64,000 nt of DNA from Oxalobacteraceae bacterium (GTDB lineage Bacteria; Pseudomonadota; Gammaproteobacteria; Burkholderiales; Burkholderiaceae_D): positions 1 to 64,000 of the forward strand of contig JABTBR010000040.1 of the NCBI GenBank assembly GCA_013284265.1, in the 5' to 3' direction. Within the stretch, counting starts at the first letter, position 1. Every line of letters begins with the position of its first letter. Position numbers and translations under genes: made by a program. Below are positions 44,240-53,800 of the stretch, one piece after another. Below the pieces are notes generated by a model. It searched no databases. It saw only the letters and a list, made by a program, of their open reading frames with translations, and was not told the DNA's origin.

Positions 44240-45565
44240 TCAGAAATTGACGCCGAAGAAGGCTTCGATTTTTTCGACCGCGAAGTCCAGCATCTCGCGC
44301 GTCAGGCCGGGGAACACGCCGATCCAGAAGGTGTCGTGCATGACGCGGTCGGTGTTGCTCAGGTCGCCCGAGACGCGGTAGTTACGGCCTATCATGTAGG
44401 GCTGGCGCGTCAGGTTACCGGCGAACAGCAGGCGGGTGCCGATCTTGTGCTCGTCCAGGTAGGTCAGCAGGTCGACGCGCGAGGCGTTCGCTTCCGGCTT
44501 GAGCGTCATCGGGAAACCGAACCACGATGGGTCGGAATGCTCGGTGGCCTGCGGCAGGATCAGGAATTCGGCGCACGATTGCAGGCGCTCGGTCAGGTAG
44601 GCGAAGTTGTCCTTGCGGGCCTGGATGAAGCCGGGCGCGCGGTCGATCTGGGCCAGGCCGCAGGCGGCCTGCATGTCGGTGATCTTCAGGTTGTAGCCCA
44701 GATGGGTGTAGGTGTACTTGTGGTCATAGCCTTCCGGCAGGGTGCCCAGTTTCCAGCAGAAGCGCTTGCCGCAGGTATTGTCCTTGCCCGGCGCGCAGTA
44801 GCAGTCGCGGCCCCAGTCGCGGAACGATTCGGCGATCTGTTTCAGCTCGTAGTTGTTGGTGAAGACGGCGCCGCCCTCGCCCATGGTGATGTGGTGGGCC
44901 GGGTAGAAGCTCATGGTGCCGATGTCGCCGAAGGTGCCGACCATCTTGCCCTGGTAGGTCGAGCCGAGCGCGTCGCAGCAATCCTCGATCAGCCACAGAT
45001 TGTATTTTTTGCAGAGCGCGACGATCACTTCCAGGTTGTACGGATTGCCCAGGGTGTGGGCCAGCATGATGGCCTTGGTCTTGTCCGAGATGGCCGCTTC
45101 GAGCTTGCTGACGTCGATATTGTAGGTACCCAGTTCCACATCCACGAACACCGGCACCGCGCCGAACTGCAGGATGGGATTGACGGTGGTGGGAAAGCCC
45201 GCCGCCACGCCGATCACTTCATCGCCCGGCTTGATGGCGCGCGCGCCCAGCTTGGGCGAGGTCAGGGTATTGAAGGCGACCAGGTTGGCCGAGGAACCCG
45301 AGTTGACGGTGATCAGATGCTGCACGCCGATGAACTTGGCCAGCCTGGCCTCGAACTGGTCGTTGAAACGGCCGGTGGTGAGCCAGGCGTCGAGCGAGGC
45401 TTCGACCATCAGTTCCATCTCGGGCGCGCCGACCACCTTGCCGGCCGGCGGGATCACGGTGACACCGGGTTCGAACGCGCGCGGCGCGCTGGCCAGGGCG
45501 CCGTATTCGCCGACCAGTTTGATGATCTGTTCGCGCAGTTGTTCCTTGCTTTGCTGTTCACTCAT
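44240..45565 (-). CDS. rfbH: CDP-6-deoxy-4-hexulose 3-dehydrase (E1)
   Basis: A 441-aa enzyme of the DegT/AHBA fold that removes the 3-hydroxyl of CDP-4-keto-6-deoxyglucose, using PMP and a [2Fe-2S] cluster. The usual PLP Lys is replaced by His in SFYPAHHITMGEGG, the hallmark of this dehydrase. The cluster Cys residues lie in DCYCAPGKDNTCGKRFCW. Length matches RfbH/DdhC. The partner reductase (E3, DdhD/AscD type) is absent from the window. It follows rfbG in the operon, so the pathway reaches CDP-3,6-dideoxy-4-hexulose. Confidence 0.92.
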   Translation of the reverse strand: MSEQQSKEQLREQIIKLVGEYGALASAPRAFEPGVTVIPPAGKVVGAPEMELMVEASLDAWLTTGRFNDQFEARLAKFIGVQHLITVNSGSSANLVAFNTLTSPKLGARAIKPGDEVIGVAAGFPTTVNPILQFGAVPVFVDVELGTYNIDVSKLEAAISDKTKAIMLAHTLGNPYNLEVIVALCKKYNLWLIEDCCDALGSTYQGKMVGTFGDIGTMSFYPAHHITMGEGGAVFTNNYELKQIAESFRDWGRDCYCAPGKDNTCGKRFCWKLGTLPEGYDHKYTYTHLGYNLKITDMQAACGLAQIDRAPGFIQARKDNFAYLTERLQSCAEFLILPQATEHSDPSWFGFPMTLKPEANASRVDLLTYLDEHKIGTRLLFAGNLTRQPYMIGRNYRVSGDLSNTDRVMHDTFWIGVFPGLTREMLDFAVEKIEAFFGVNF

Positions 45566-45618
45566 GATGGGTTCCGACCTTACTTAAATAGCGGTGTTGG
45601 GTTTGCTGAATTCGGGGG

Positions 45619-46701
45619 TTAAATGCACGCGCTGTCCTGATAGTGCGCGATTTGCGCCAAGGTGAGCGCACGCATGTCGGCGCCGGCGGCGTGGGCCTGA
45701 TGCCAGGCGACGATCTGGTCGATGGTCTGGCCCAGATTCCAGCGCGGCTGCCAGTGCAGGCGGCTGCGCGCCTTGGAGCAATCGAGTTTCAGGTAATGGG
45801 CTTCGTGCGGCTGCGGCTCGCTATCGAGCTGCCAGCTGGCGCCTGCGCCCCAGCTCTGGCACAGGCGTTCGATGATCCATTCGACCGGGCGCGCGTCGGT
45901 GTCGTGCGGGCCGAAGTTGAAGCCTTCGGCGAAGCCGGCGCCGTGCTGGTACAGGTGTTCGGCCAGGGTCAGATAGCCCGACAGCGGTTCGAGCACGTGC
46001 TGCCAGGGGCGGATCGCGTGCGGGCTGCGGATCTGCACCGGCTCCCTGCGGGCGATCGCGCGCACCATGTCGGGAATCAGGCGGTCCTCGGCCCAGTCGC
46101 CGCCGCCGATCACATTGCCGGCGCGGCCAGAGGCCAGCGCCACGCCATGCTCGGCATATTTTTCGGGATTGAAGAAGGAGGAGCGGTAGCCGGCCGTCAC
46201 CAGTTCGGCGCAGGCCTTGCTGTTGCTGTAAGGGTCGTAGCCGCCGAAGGCTTCGTTCTCGCGATAGCCCCAGTGCCATTCCTTGTTTTCATAGCATTTG
46301 TCGCTGGTGACGTTGACCACGGCCTTGACGCCGGGGGTGGCGCGCACCGCTTCGAAGAAGTTCACCAGGCCCATGACGTTGGTCGAATAGGTCTCGACCG
46401 GATGGGCGTAGGAATAGCGCACCAGCGCCTGGGCCGCCATGTGGATGACGATCTCGGGCTGGGCCTGCTGCATGGCGCGCGTCAGCGCGGCGCCGTCGCG
46501 GATGTCGCCCAGATGCGATTGCATCTCGGAAGCCACGCCGGCCACCTCGAACAGGCTGGGATGGCTCGGTGCCGCCAGCGCATAGCCGGTGACGTGGGCG
46601 CCGAGCTGCTGCAGCCACAAGCTGAGCCAGCTGCCCTTGAAGCCGGTATGTCCGGTCAGAAAGACGCGTTTGCCGTGCCAGAAGCCAGGCGTCATGGCCA
46701 T
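45619..46701 (-). CDS. rfbG: CDP-glucose 4,6-dehydratase
   Basis: A 360-aa extended SDR that converts CDP-glucose to CDP-4-keto-6-deoxyglucose. It has FLTGHTGFKGSWL (NAD motif of RfbG), NVTSDKCYENKEW with the RfbG-specific spacing, and catalytic YSNSKAC-like YDPYSNSKA. The start MAMTPGFW at 46701 has GGAAAA just upstream and overlaps the rfbF end. An ATG at 46695 would overlap the rfbF stop as ATGA and is also possible. It is the second enzyme of the CDP-dideoxysugar route. Confidence 0.93.
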   Translation of the reverse strand: MAMTPGFWHGKRVFLTGHTGFKGSWLSLWLQQLGAHVTGYALAAPSHPSLFEVAGVASEMQSHLGDIRDGAALTRAMQQAQPEIVIHMAAQALVRYSYAHPVETYSTNVMGLVNFFEAVRATPGVKAVVNVTSDKCYENKEWHWGYRENEAFGGYDPYSNSKACAELVTAGYRSSFFNPEKYAEHGVALASGRAGNVIGGGDWAEDRLIPDMVRAIARREPVQIRSPHAIRPWQHVLEPLSGYLTLAEHLYQHGAGFAEGFNFGPHDTDARPVEWIIERLCQSWGAGASWQLDSEPQPHEAHYLKLDCSKARSRLHWQPRWNLGQTIDQIVAWHQAHAAGADMRALTLAQIAHYQDSACI

Positions 46702-47465
46702 TTTTTCCACGGCGCCTTGCCGCTTTGCCACAGGTCTTCCAGCAGCACGCGGTCGCGCAGCGTGTCCATCGGCTGCCAGAAGCCGTTGTGGAAATAGGCG
46801 TCCATCTGGTTGTCGCGCGCCAGGTGTTCCATCGGCTCTTTTTCCCAGGTGGTGCTGTCGTCGCTGATGTAGTCGATCACCTTGGGCGAGAGCACGAAGT
46901 AGCCGCCGTTGATCCAGTTGCCGTCGCCCTGGGGCTTCTCTTTGAAATTGAGGATGCGGTTGCCGTCGAGGTCGATGGCGCCGAAGCGGCCCGGTGGTTG
47001 TACCGCCGTCATCGTGCCCAGCTTGCCGTGTTCCTTGTGGAACTTGACGGCGGCGCCGATGTCGACATCGGCCACGCCGTCGCCGTAGGTGAAGCAGAAG
47101 GCCTCGTCGGCTTCGATGTACTTGCGCACGCGCTTGAGGCGGCCGCCGGTCAGGGTGTCTTCACCGGTGTCGACCAGGGTCACCTTCCACGGTTCGGCGT
47201 GGCGCGAGTGCACTTCCATGGTGTTGTACTGCATGTCGAAAGTGACGTCGGAGGTGTGCAGGAAGTAGTTCGCGAAGAACTCCTTGATCACATAGCCCTT
47301 GTAGCCGCAGCAGATGACGAAATCGTTGATGCCGTGGGAGGAGTAGGACTTCATGATGTGCCACAGGATAGGCTTGCCGCCGATCTCCACCATCGGCTTA
47401 GGACGGATCGTGGTTTCTTCGCTGAGCCGAGTGCCCAGTCCACCGGCGAGAATGACTGCTTTCAT
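46692..47465 (-). CDS. rfbF: Glucose-1-phosphate cytidylyltransferase
   Basis: A 257-aa nucleotidyltransferase making CDP-glucose from CTP and glucose-1-phosphate. It shows MKAVILAGGLGTRLSEET (nucleotide-binding loop), RPKPMVEIGGKPI and FCFTYGDGVADVD (metal Asp). A FKEKPQGDGNWINGG segment also matches RfbF. The start at 47465 gives the exact family length. It is the first gene of the island, so its upstream region (47466-47720) should carry the main promoter. A TAGAAT element on the minus strand near 47560 might be a -10 box, without a clear -35. Confidence 0.95.
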   Translation of the reverse strand: MKAVILAGGLGTRLSEETTIRPKPMVEIGGKPILWHIMKSYSSHGINDFVICCGYKGYVIKEFFANYFLHTSDVTFDMQYNTMEVHSRHAEPWKVTLVDTGEDTLTGGRLKRVRKYIEADEAFCFTYGDGVADVDIGAAVKFHKEHGKLGTMTAVQPPGRFGAIDLDGNRILNFKEKPQGDGNWINGGYFVLSPKVIDYISDDSTTWEKEPMEHLARDNQMDAYFHNGFWQPMDTLRDRVLLEDLWQSGKAPWKKWP

Positions 47466-47722
47466 GCTGCGTCCCCGATTAGTTGTCTTGTCGTTATGGC
47501 AGCGGTGTGCGCCCGAAGGCGACCATCTGACGGCTCTATTGTGAGCCAAGGCAAGACTATTCTAAACCAGAAGCAAAGGGGTGTGGGGGGGCTTTATCTC
47601 GATTGTCACGGGCGTGTTGCAGCGCCGCGCCAGAGGAACGGAGTCGAAATTACAAGGGACTTGGCAGCTTGGAAACAGGATGTTGTGGCCGTTGAAAAAT
47701 GGCGCGCCGCAGCATCCATAGA
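47466..47722 (-). promoter_or_regulatory. Upstream region of the glycosylation operon
   Basis: No credible coding sequence is present. It must hold the promoter of the minus-strand operon that begins with rfbF. A minus-strand TAGAAT occurs near 47560 but I see no matching -35 at normal spacing. No operator-like symmetry stands out. Confidence 0.4.
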
Positions 47723-47819
47723 AACCCACGGCGTAACCCTGGGGGCTGACCAAGGGTCCGGGGAGGGGCTTCGCCCCGCCGGTCCTGAGGACCGGCCCCC
47801 GGCTCTTTGCCGTGGGTTT
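47723..47819. repeat. Dispersed palindromic element, copy B
   Basis: It starts AACCCACGGCGTAACC and ends GGCTCTTTGCCGTGGGTTT, closely matching copy A at 32482. The central hairpin here is GGTCCTGAGGACC. It lies between the end of giant gene 3 and the rfbF promoter and could terminate giant-gene transcription. The remaining 69 nt to 47888 hold nothing further that I recognise. Confidence 0.85.
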
Positions 47820-47888
47820 AAGCGTAGGCGTGGCGCGCGGGCTCGTCCGTTTGTACCGGGGGCGATATTTTTCTCCGTAACACCCTCC

Positions 47889-50800
47889 TTATTTCGGTGG
47901 CAGGGCCAGCCAGCCCTGAGGATGTTTGATCAAGCCATCGGCGCCGCCGAGCGGGGCCGGGGCCGAGATCAGCCCGCCAATCAGCGGCTTGCCGTTGACG
48001 TCGAACTGGCTCAGCGCGGCGGCCATCGCGGCCACCTGCTGGGTCACCCCGCCGCCCACGGCCGGCAGCGGCTGCGTGGCCGTGGCCGGCGCGTTGGCCG
48101 CCGTGGTGGCAAAGCTGGTCATCGCCTGGGCCAGGCCGCCGACCTTGCTGCTCAGGGCCGACTGCTGGGTAGCCGCCTTGGCCACGAACCAGACGTCGGC
48201 CGAGGCGTGTTCGCTGCCGTCGGCGCTGGTGTAGTGCGAACTGAGCCCGATCAGATTGCCGTGGTCCTGGGCGCGCGCCGCTTCCGACACCACGCTGATG
48301 CTGGTGATGGACAGGGAGGCGAGCGTGCGCAGCTCGCCGCTGGCGCTGACGCCGTCGGCATTGCTGTCGACCCAGACCCGCAGTTCGCTGAAGATCGCGT
48401 CGTCGCTGCTGATCACGCCGTCGCCATTGCTGTCGAGGGCGGCCAGCGCGGCATAGCCGTCGCGGGCCTTGCCGCCATCGGCCAGGCTGGTGGCGCTGCC
48501 GAACAGCTCGGCGCCGCTGTTGATGGAACCGTCGTGGTTCAGGTCGAGTGCGAGCAAGCCATCGCCGGCGCCGACCCAGCCGGTTTCCACCGCCATGCCA
48601 TTGCCATAGATATCGAACTGTACGCCGGCCGTCACGCTCAGGGTGGTGATGCCATTGCCATCGAGATCGAGGATCAGCGGGGTGGCGTAGCGGCTGGAAC
48701 CCGGATCGAGCGCCATGGTCTGGTCGATGCTCATCGCCGCCACCTGGGCATTGGTGAAGCCATTGATCTGGGCGATGCTGAGTACGGCCAGGTCGGCCGT
48801 TTCGAAGGCCACGATCTGGTTGGTGGTCAGCGTCGCCAGGCTGGCCGAGGCCAGCGCCATCGCCTGGTCGGTGGTCATGCCGACGATCTGGTCGGTGGTC
48901 AAGACCACCAGTTGCGAGGTCTTCAGCGCGGCGAACTGCAAGGTGGTCAGCGCGTCCAGGGCGGCGATGCCGATGGCCGGAATCTGCAGCGTCGTCAGCG
49001 CGGCCACCTGGGCCGTGGTCAGGGCCGGCATCTGGTCGGTGGTCAGCGCCGCCACCTGGCCGGCGCTCATGCTGACGAGCTGGCTGGTTTTCAGCGTGGA
49101 AATCTGCACCGTGGTCAGGCCGGCCACCTGGGCGCCGGACAGATAACTGATCTGGTCGGTGCTCAGGGCGTTGATCTGGGCCGTGCTCATCGCACCGAGT
49201 TGCAGGGTGTTCAGGGCATTGACCTGGTCGACGTCGAAGATCGGCAACTGGCTCGTTTTCAGCGCCTGGATCTGGCTGGTGGTCAGCGCGCCCACCTGGG
49301 CGGCCGTCAGCAGTGCGATCTGGGTATTGCTCAGGGTCAGGATCTGCGAACTGGTCAGCGCCACCAGCTGCTCGGTGGTGATGGCGTTGAGCTGGTCGGC
49401 GCCGAGCGCGGTGATCTGGCTCAGCTTGATCGCGGCGATCTGGTGGGTGCCCAGGGCCTGGACCTGGCTGGCCGACAGCGCCTGCAACTGGGTCGCCGTC
49501 AGATAGCCGATCTGGGCCGTCGTGAGGGCGGCCACCTGGTCGGTGCTCAGCACATACATCTGGTCGGCGATCAGGGCCGCCACCTGGGCGCTGCCCAGTG
49601 CGGCGATCTGGTCGGTGCCCAGCAGCGGAATCTGGGTCACGGTCAGGCTGGCGATCTGCTGGGTGCTCAGGGCCGCCATCTGCTGGCTGTTCAGGCCGGG
49701 CAGCTGATCGCTATTGAGGGCATCCAGCGCGGTCAGGCTGAGCGCGACGATCTGCTGGGTGCTCAGTGCGCCGAGCTGGTCGGAGTTGAAGGCCAGCGTC
49801 TGGGACGGCGCCATCGCGGCCACCTGGGCCGTGGTCAATGCCCGCACCTGGGCCGTCAGCAGCGCGGCCGTCTGCAAGGTCGACAGGCCGGTGTACTGGA
49901 TCAGCGACAGGGCCGCCAGGTCCTGGGTTTCCAGGCTTTCGATCTGGTCGGTGTTGAGGGCGGCGATCTGGTCGGCCGTCAAGCCCTGCATCTGCTTGCT
50001 GGCCAGGCCGGCGATCTGGTAGGTGGACAGGCCGGCGATCTGGCTGGTCGCCAGGCTGCCCAGTTGCACCGTGGTCAGGGCCGCCATCTGGCTGGTCTTG
50101 AGCGAGTTGAGCTGGTCGGTGCTCAGCGCCGCCAGTTCGTCCAGCGTCACGCCGTTGGCGATCTGGCTGGTCGTAAGCGCGTTCAGGCTATCGGTCGACA
50201 GGGCGCCGAACTGCTCGGTCGACAGGCCGTACTGCAGCTGATTGGTGGTCAGCGCGGCCAGTTCGGCACTGCTCAGGGAGTTGAGCTGGATGGTGCTCAG
50301 GATGCCGATCTGGTCGGTGCTCATGGCCGCGATCTGGCGCGTCGTCAGCGAGGACAGGTCCACCGTTTCCAGCGCCACGATCTGGTCGCTGCTGAGGGCA
50401 TTGATCTGCTGGGTCGTCAGCGACGCGGCCTGGGCCGTGGTCAGCGCCACGATCTGGTCGGTGGTCAGGCCGGTGCTCAGCAGCTCGGTGCCCAGGGCGG
50501 CCAGCGCCGCCGTGCCCATCGTGCTCAACTGGGTAGTGCCGATGGCGCCCAGCTGGTCGCTGTTCAGGGCCACCACCTGGCTGGTCTTGAGGGCGAAGGT
50601 CTGGGCGGTGGTCAGCGCGCCGATCTGGTCGGTGGTCAGGGCCGTGATCTGGGCCGTTTTCAGCGCGGCGATGCCGGCCGTGCTGATCGCGGCGAGCTGA
50701 TCGGGCGAGAGTCCGGCGCCGATCTGGTCGCTCGTCAGCGCGGCCACGGCGGCCGTGCTCAGGGCCGCGGTCTGGCTGGTGCTCAGAGCGACGATCTGGT

Positions 50801-53800
50801 CGGTGCTCAGGCTGGCAATCTGGCTGCTCAGCATGACGGCGATCTGGGCGCTGCGCAGGCTGGCGATCTGGTCGGTATCGAGGCCATTGGCGATCTGGTT
50901 GGTCGTCAGCGCCACCAGTTCGGCCGTGGTCAGCGAAATCAGCTGGTCGGTCAGCAGCGCATGGACCTGGTCGCTATTGAGCGAGGCGATCTGCACGATG
51001 CTGAAGGCGGCCAGGTCGGTCGTCTCGAAGGCGGCGATCTGGTCGCTGTCCAATGCTTGCAGCTGCAAGGTGCCCAGGGCGCGGCTCTGGGCTGTCGTCA
51101 GTGCGACGATCTGGTCGGTGGCCAGGGTGCTCAGCTGGCTGGTGCTCAGGCCGGCGATGGTGCTGGTCTTCAGCGAGCCGAACTGGACGCTGGTGAGGCC
51201 GTTCAACTGATCGCTGTTCAGGGCCGCCAGCTGGGCGGCCTGCAAGGCGTTCAGGTCGGCCGTTTCGATGGCTTGCAACTGATCGCTGTTCAGGGCCGCG
51301 AGCTGGTTACTGCTCAGGCTGGCGATCTGCTGGGTGCGCAGCGCAACAATCTGGTCGGTGCCCAGGGCGGCGATCTGGTCGGTGCCCAGGCCGGTCAGCT
51401 GGGCCGTGGTCAGGGCGGCGAACAGGCTGGTGGCCAGCACGCCGACGCTGGCCGGGTCGAGCACGGCGATCTGGCTGCTCTTCAGTGTGGCGAAGTCCAC
51501 CGTTTCGAAGGCGTTCAACTGGTCGCTGTTCAGGGCCAGCAACTGGGCGCTGCCCAGCGTGGCCACTTGCAGCGTCGTCAGTGCGGCGATCTGGTCGGTG
51601 CTGACGGCGCCCATCTGGTCCGTCGTCAGGGCGGCCAATTGATTGCTCGACAGGATGGCGAAGTCCTGGGTTTCCAGCGCGGCCAGCTGATCGTCGGTCA
51701 GCGCGGCCAGCTGGCGCGTGGCCAGGCCGGCCACCTGGGCGGTGGACAGGGCGGCGATCTGGGTGGTCGACAGCGCGGCGAACTGGTCGGTCGTGAGCGC
51801 GCCGATCTGGGCCGAACCCAGATTGGCCATCTGGTCGCTGTTCAGGGCCTGGATCTGCTCGGTGGTCAGTACGCCGACCTGGGTGGTGCTCAGGGCGGCC
51901 ACATCCACGGTTTCCATCGCCGTGATCTGGGCCGTGGCCAGCGCGGCCAGCAGGGCCGTGGACAGGGTACTGAATTGCAGCGTCGTCAGCGCGGCGATCT
52001 GGTCGCTATTGAAGGCATTCAGCTGGCTGCTGCCCAGGGCATTGATCTGGCCCGTCTGCATGGCGGCCAGGTCCAACAGTTCCAGCGCGGCCAGCTGGGC
52101 GGTGCCCAGGTAGACCAGCTGGGCCGTGGGCAGGGTGCTGACCTGGGTCGAGGTCAGCGCCACGATCTGGTCGGTCGTCAGCGAGCGCAGCTGGTCGCTG
52201 GTGAGGGCGCCGATCTGCAGCGAACCGAGGTTCTGCAACTGGTCGATGGTGAAGGCGGCGATCTGCTGGGTGCCCAGCGCGGCGAACTGGGCCGTTTTGA
52301 GGGCCAGCAAGTCTTCCGTTTCCATGGCGGCGATCTGCGCCGTGCTCAGCGCCACCAGCTGGGCCGTGGCCAGCGAGGAGACCTGGGCCGTGGTCAGCGC
52401 GGCGATCTGGTCGCTATTGAGCGCGGCCAGCTGGGAGGTGCTCAAGGCCAGGATCTGGTTGGTGCTCAGCGCGGCCAGGTCTTCCAGTTCCATCACCGAC
52501 AACTGGGTGGTGCCCAGGGTGCTGATCTGGCTGGTCGTTAGCGCGCCGAACTGGGCGGTGCCCAGGGCGACGAACTGGTCGGTCGTGAGGGCGCGCAACT
52601 GCTCGCTGCTCAAGGCTTGCAACTGGCTGTTGCCCAGGTTTTGCAACTGGTCGACGGTCAGCGCGGCGATCTGGCGGGTGGCCAGCGCGGCCAGCTGGGC
52701 CGGTTTGAGGGCGAACACATCCTCGGTTTCCATTACGGCGATCTGCGTCGTGCTCAGCGATACGATCTGGGCCGTGGTCAGCGCCCCGGCCTGCAGGGTG
52801 CTCAGGGCCATGATCTGGTCGGTGTTCAGCGCGACGATCTGGTCGGTCGTCAGGGCCACGATCTGGCTGGTCTTGAAGGCGGCCAGGTCTTCCATCTCCA
52901 GCGCGGCCAGCTGTTTGGTGCTCAGTCCGGCGACCTGGGCGGTGCTCAGATTGGCCACCTGCAGCGTGCTCAGCGCGACGATCTGGTCGGTGCTCAGCGA
53001 CAGCATCTGGTTGCTCGTCAGCGCGGCGATCTGGACCGTGCCCATGGCCGGCAGCTGGTCGCTATAGATGGCGGCGATCTGCTGGGTGCTCAGGGCGGCG
53101 ATCTGGGGCGCCTTGATGGCGGCCAGGTCGGCCGTTTCCAGCGCCTGGATCTGTTTGGTCGACAGATAGCCGACCTGGGTGGTGGTCAGCGCGCCGGCCT
53201 GGGCCGTGGTGAGCGCGGTGATCTGGTCGGTGCTCAGCGCGCCGATCTGGTCGCTCGACAGGGCCGTCAGCGGCAGGGTCTTGATGGCGGCGAAATCGTC
53301 CACTTCCAGCGCCCCTACCTGCTGGGTGCTGAGCGCGGCGATCTGGGCCAGCGTCATATTGGCCAGGTCTTCGCTGGCCAGCGCGACGATCTGGTCGGTC
53401 GACAGGGCCAGGATCTGGGCCGAGCCGATCGCGGCCACCTGGGCCGTGGTCAGCGCGACGATCTGGTCGGTGCTCAGCGCGCCGACCTGGTCGCTATTGA
53501 GGGTGGCGATCTGGGCCGTTTTCAGTGCAGCCAGGTCGCTCTCTTCGATGGCGCGGATTTGCGCCGTGCTCAGGGCGGCGACCTGCAGGGTGCTCAGATT
53601 GGCCATTTGCAGCGAACTGAGGGCAGCGATCTGGGCGCTGCCCAGGGCCGCCAGCTGGCTGGTGCTCAGGGCCGCGATCTGGCTGGTTTTCATCCAGCCC
53701 AGATCGTCGGTTTCGATGGCCAGCAATTGATCGCTGGACAGGGCTGCCACTTGCGCGGTGGCCATATTGGCCAGTTGCGCGGACGTCAGCGCGACCATCT

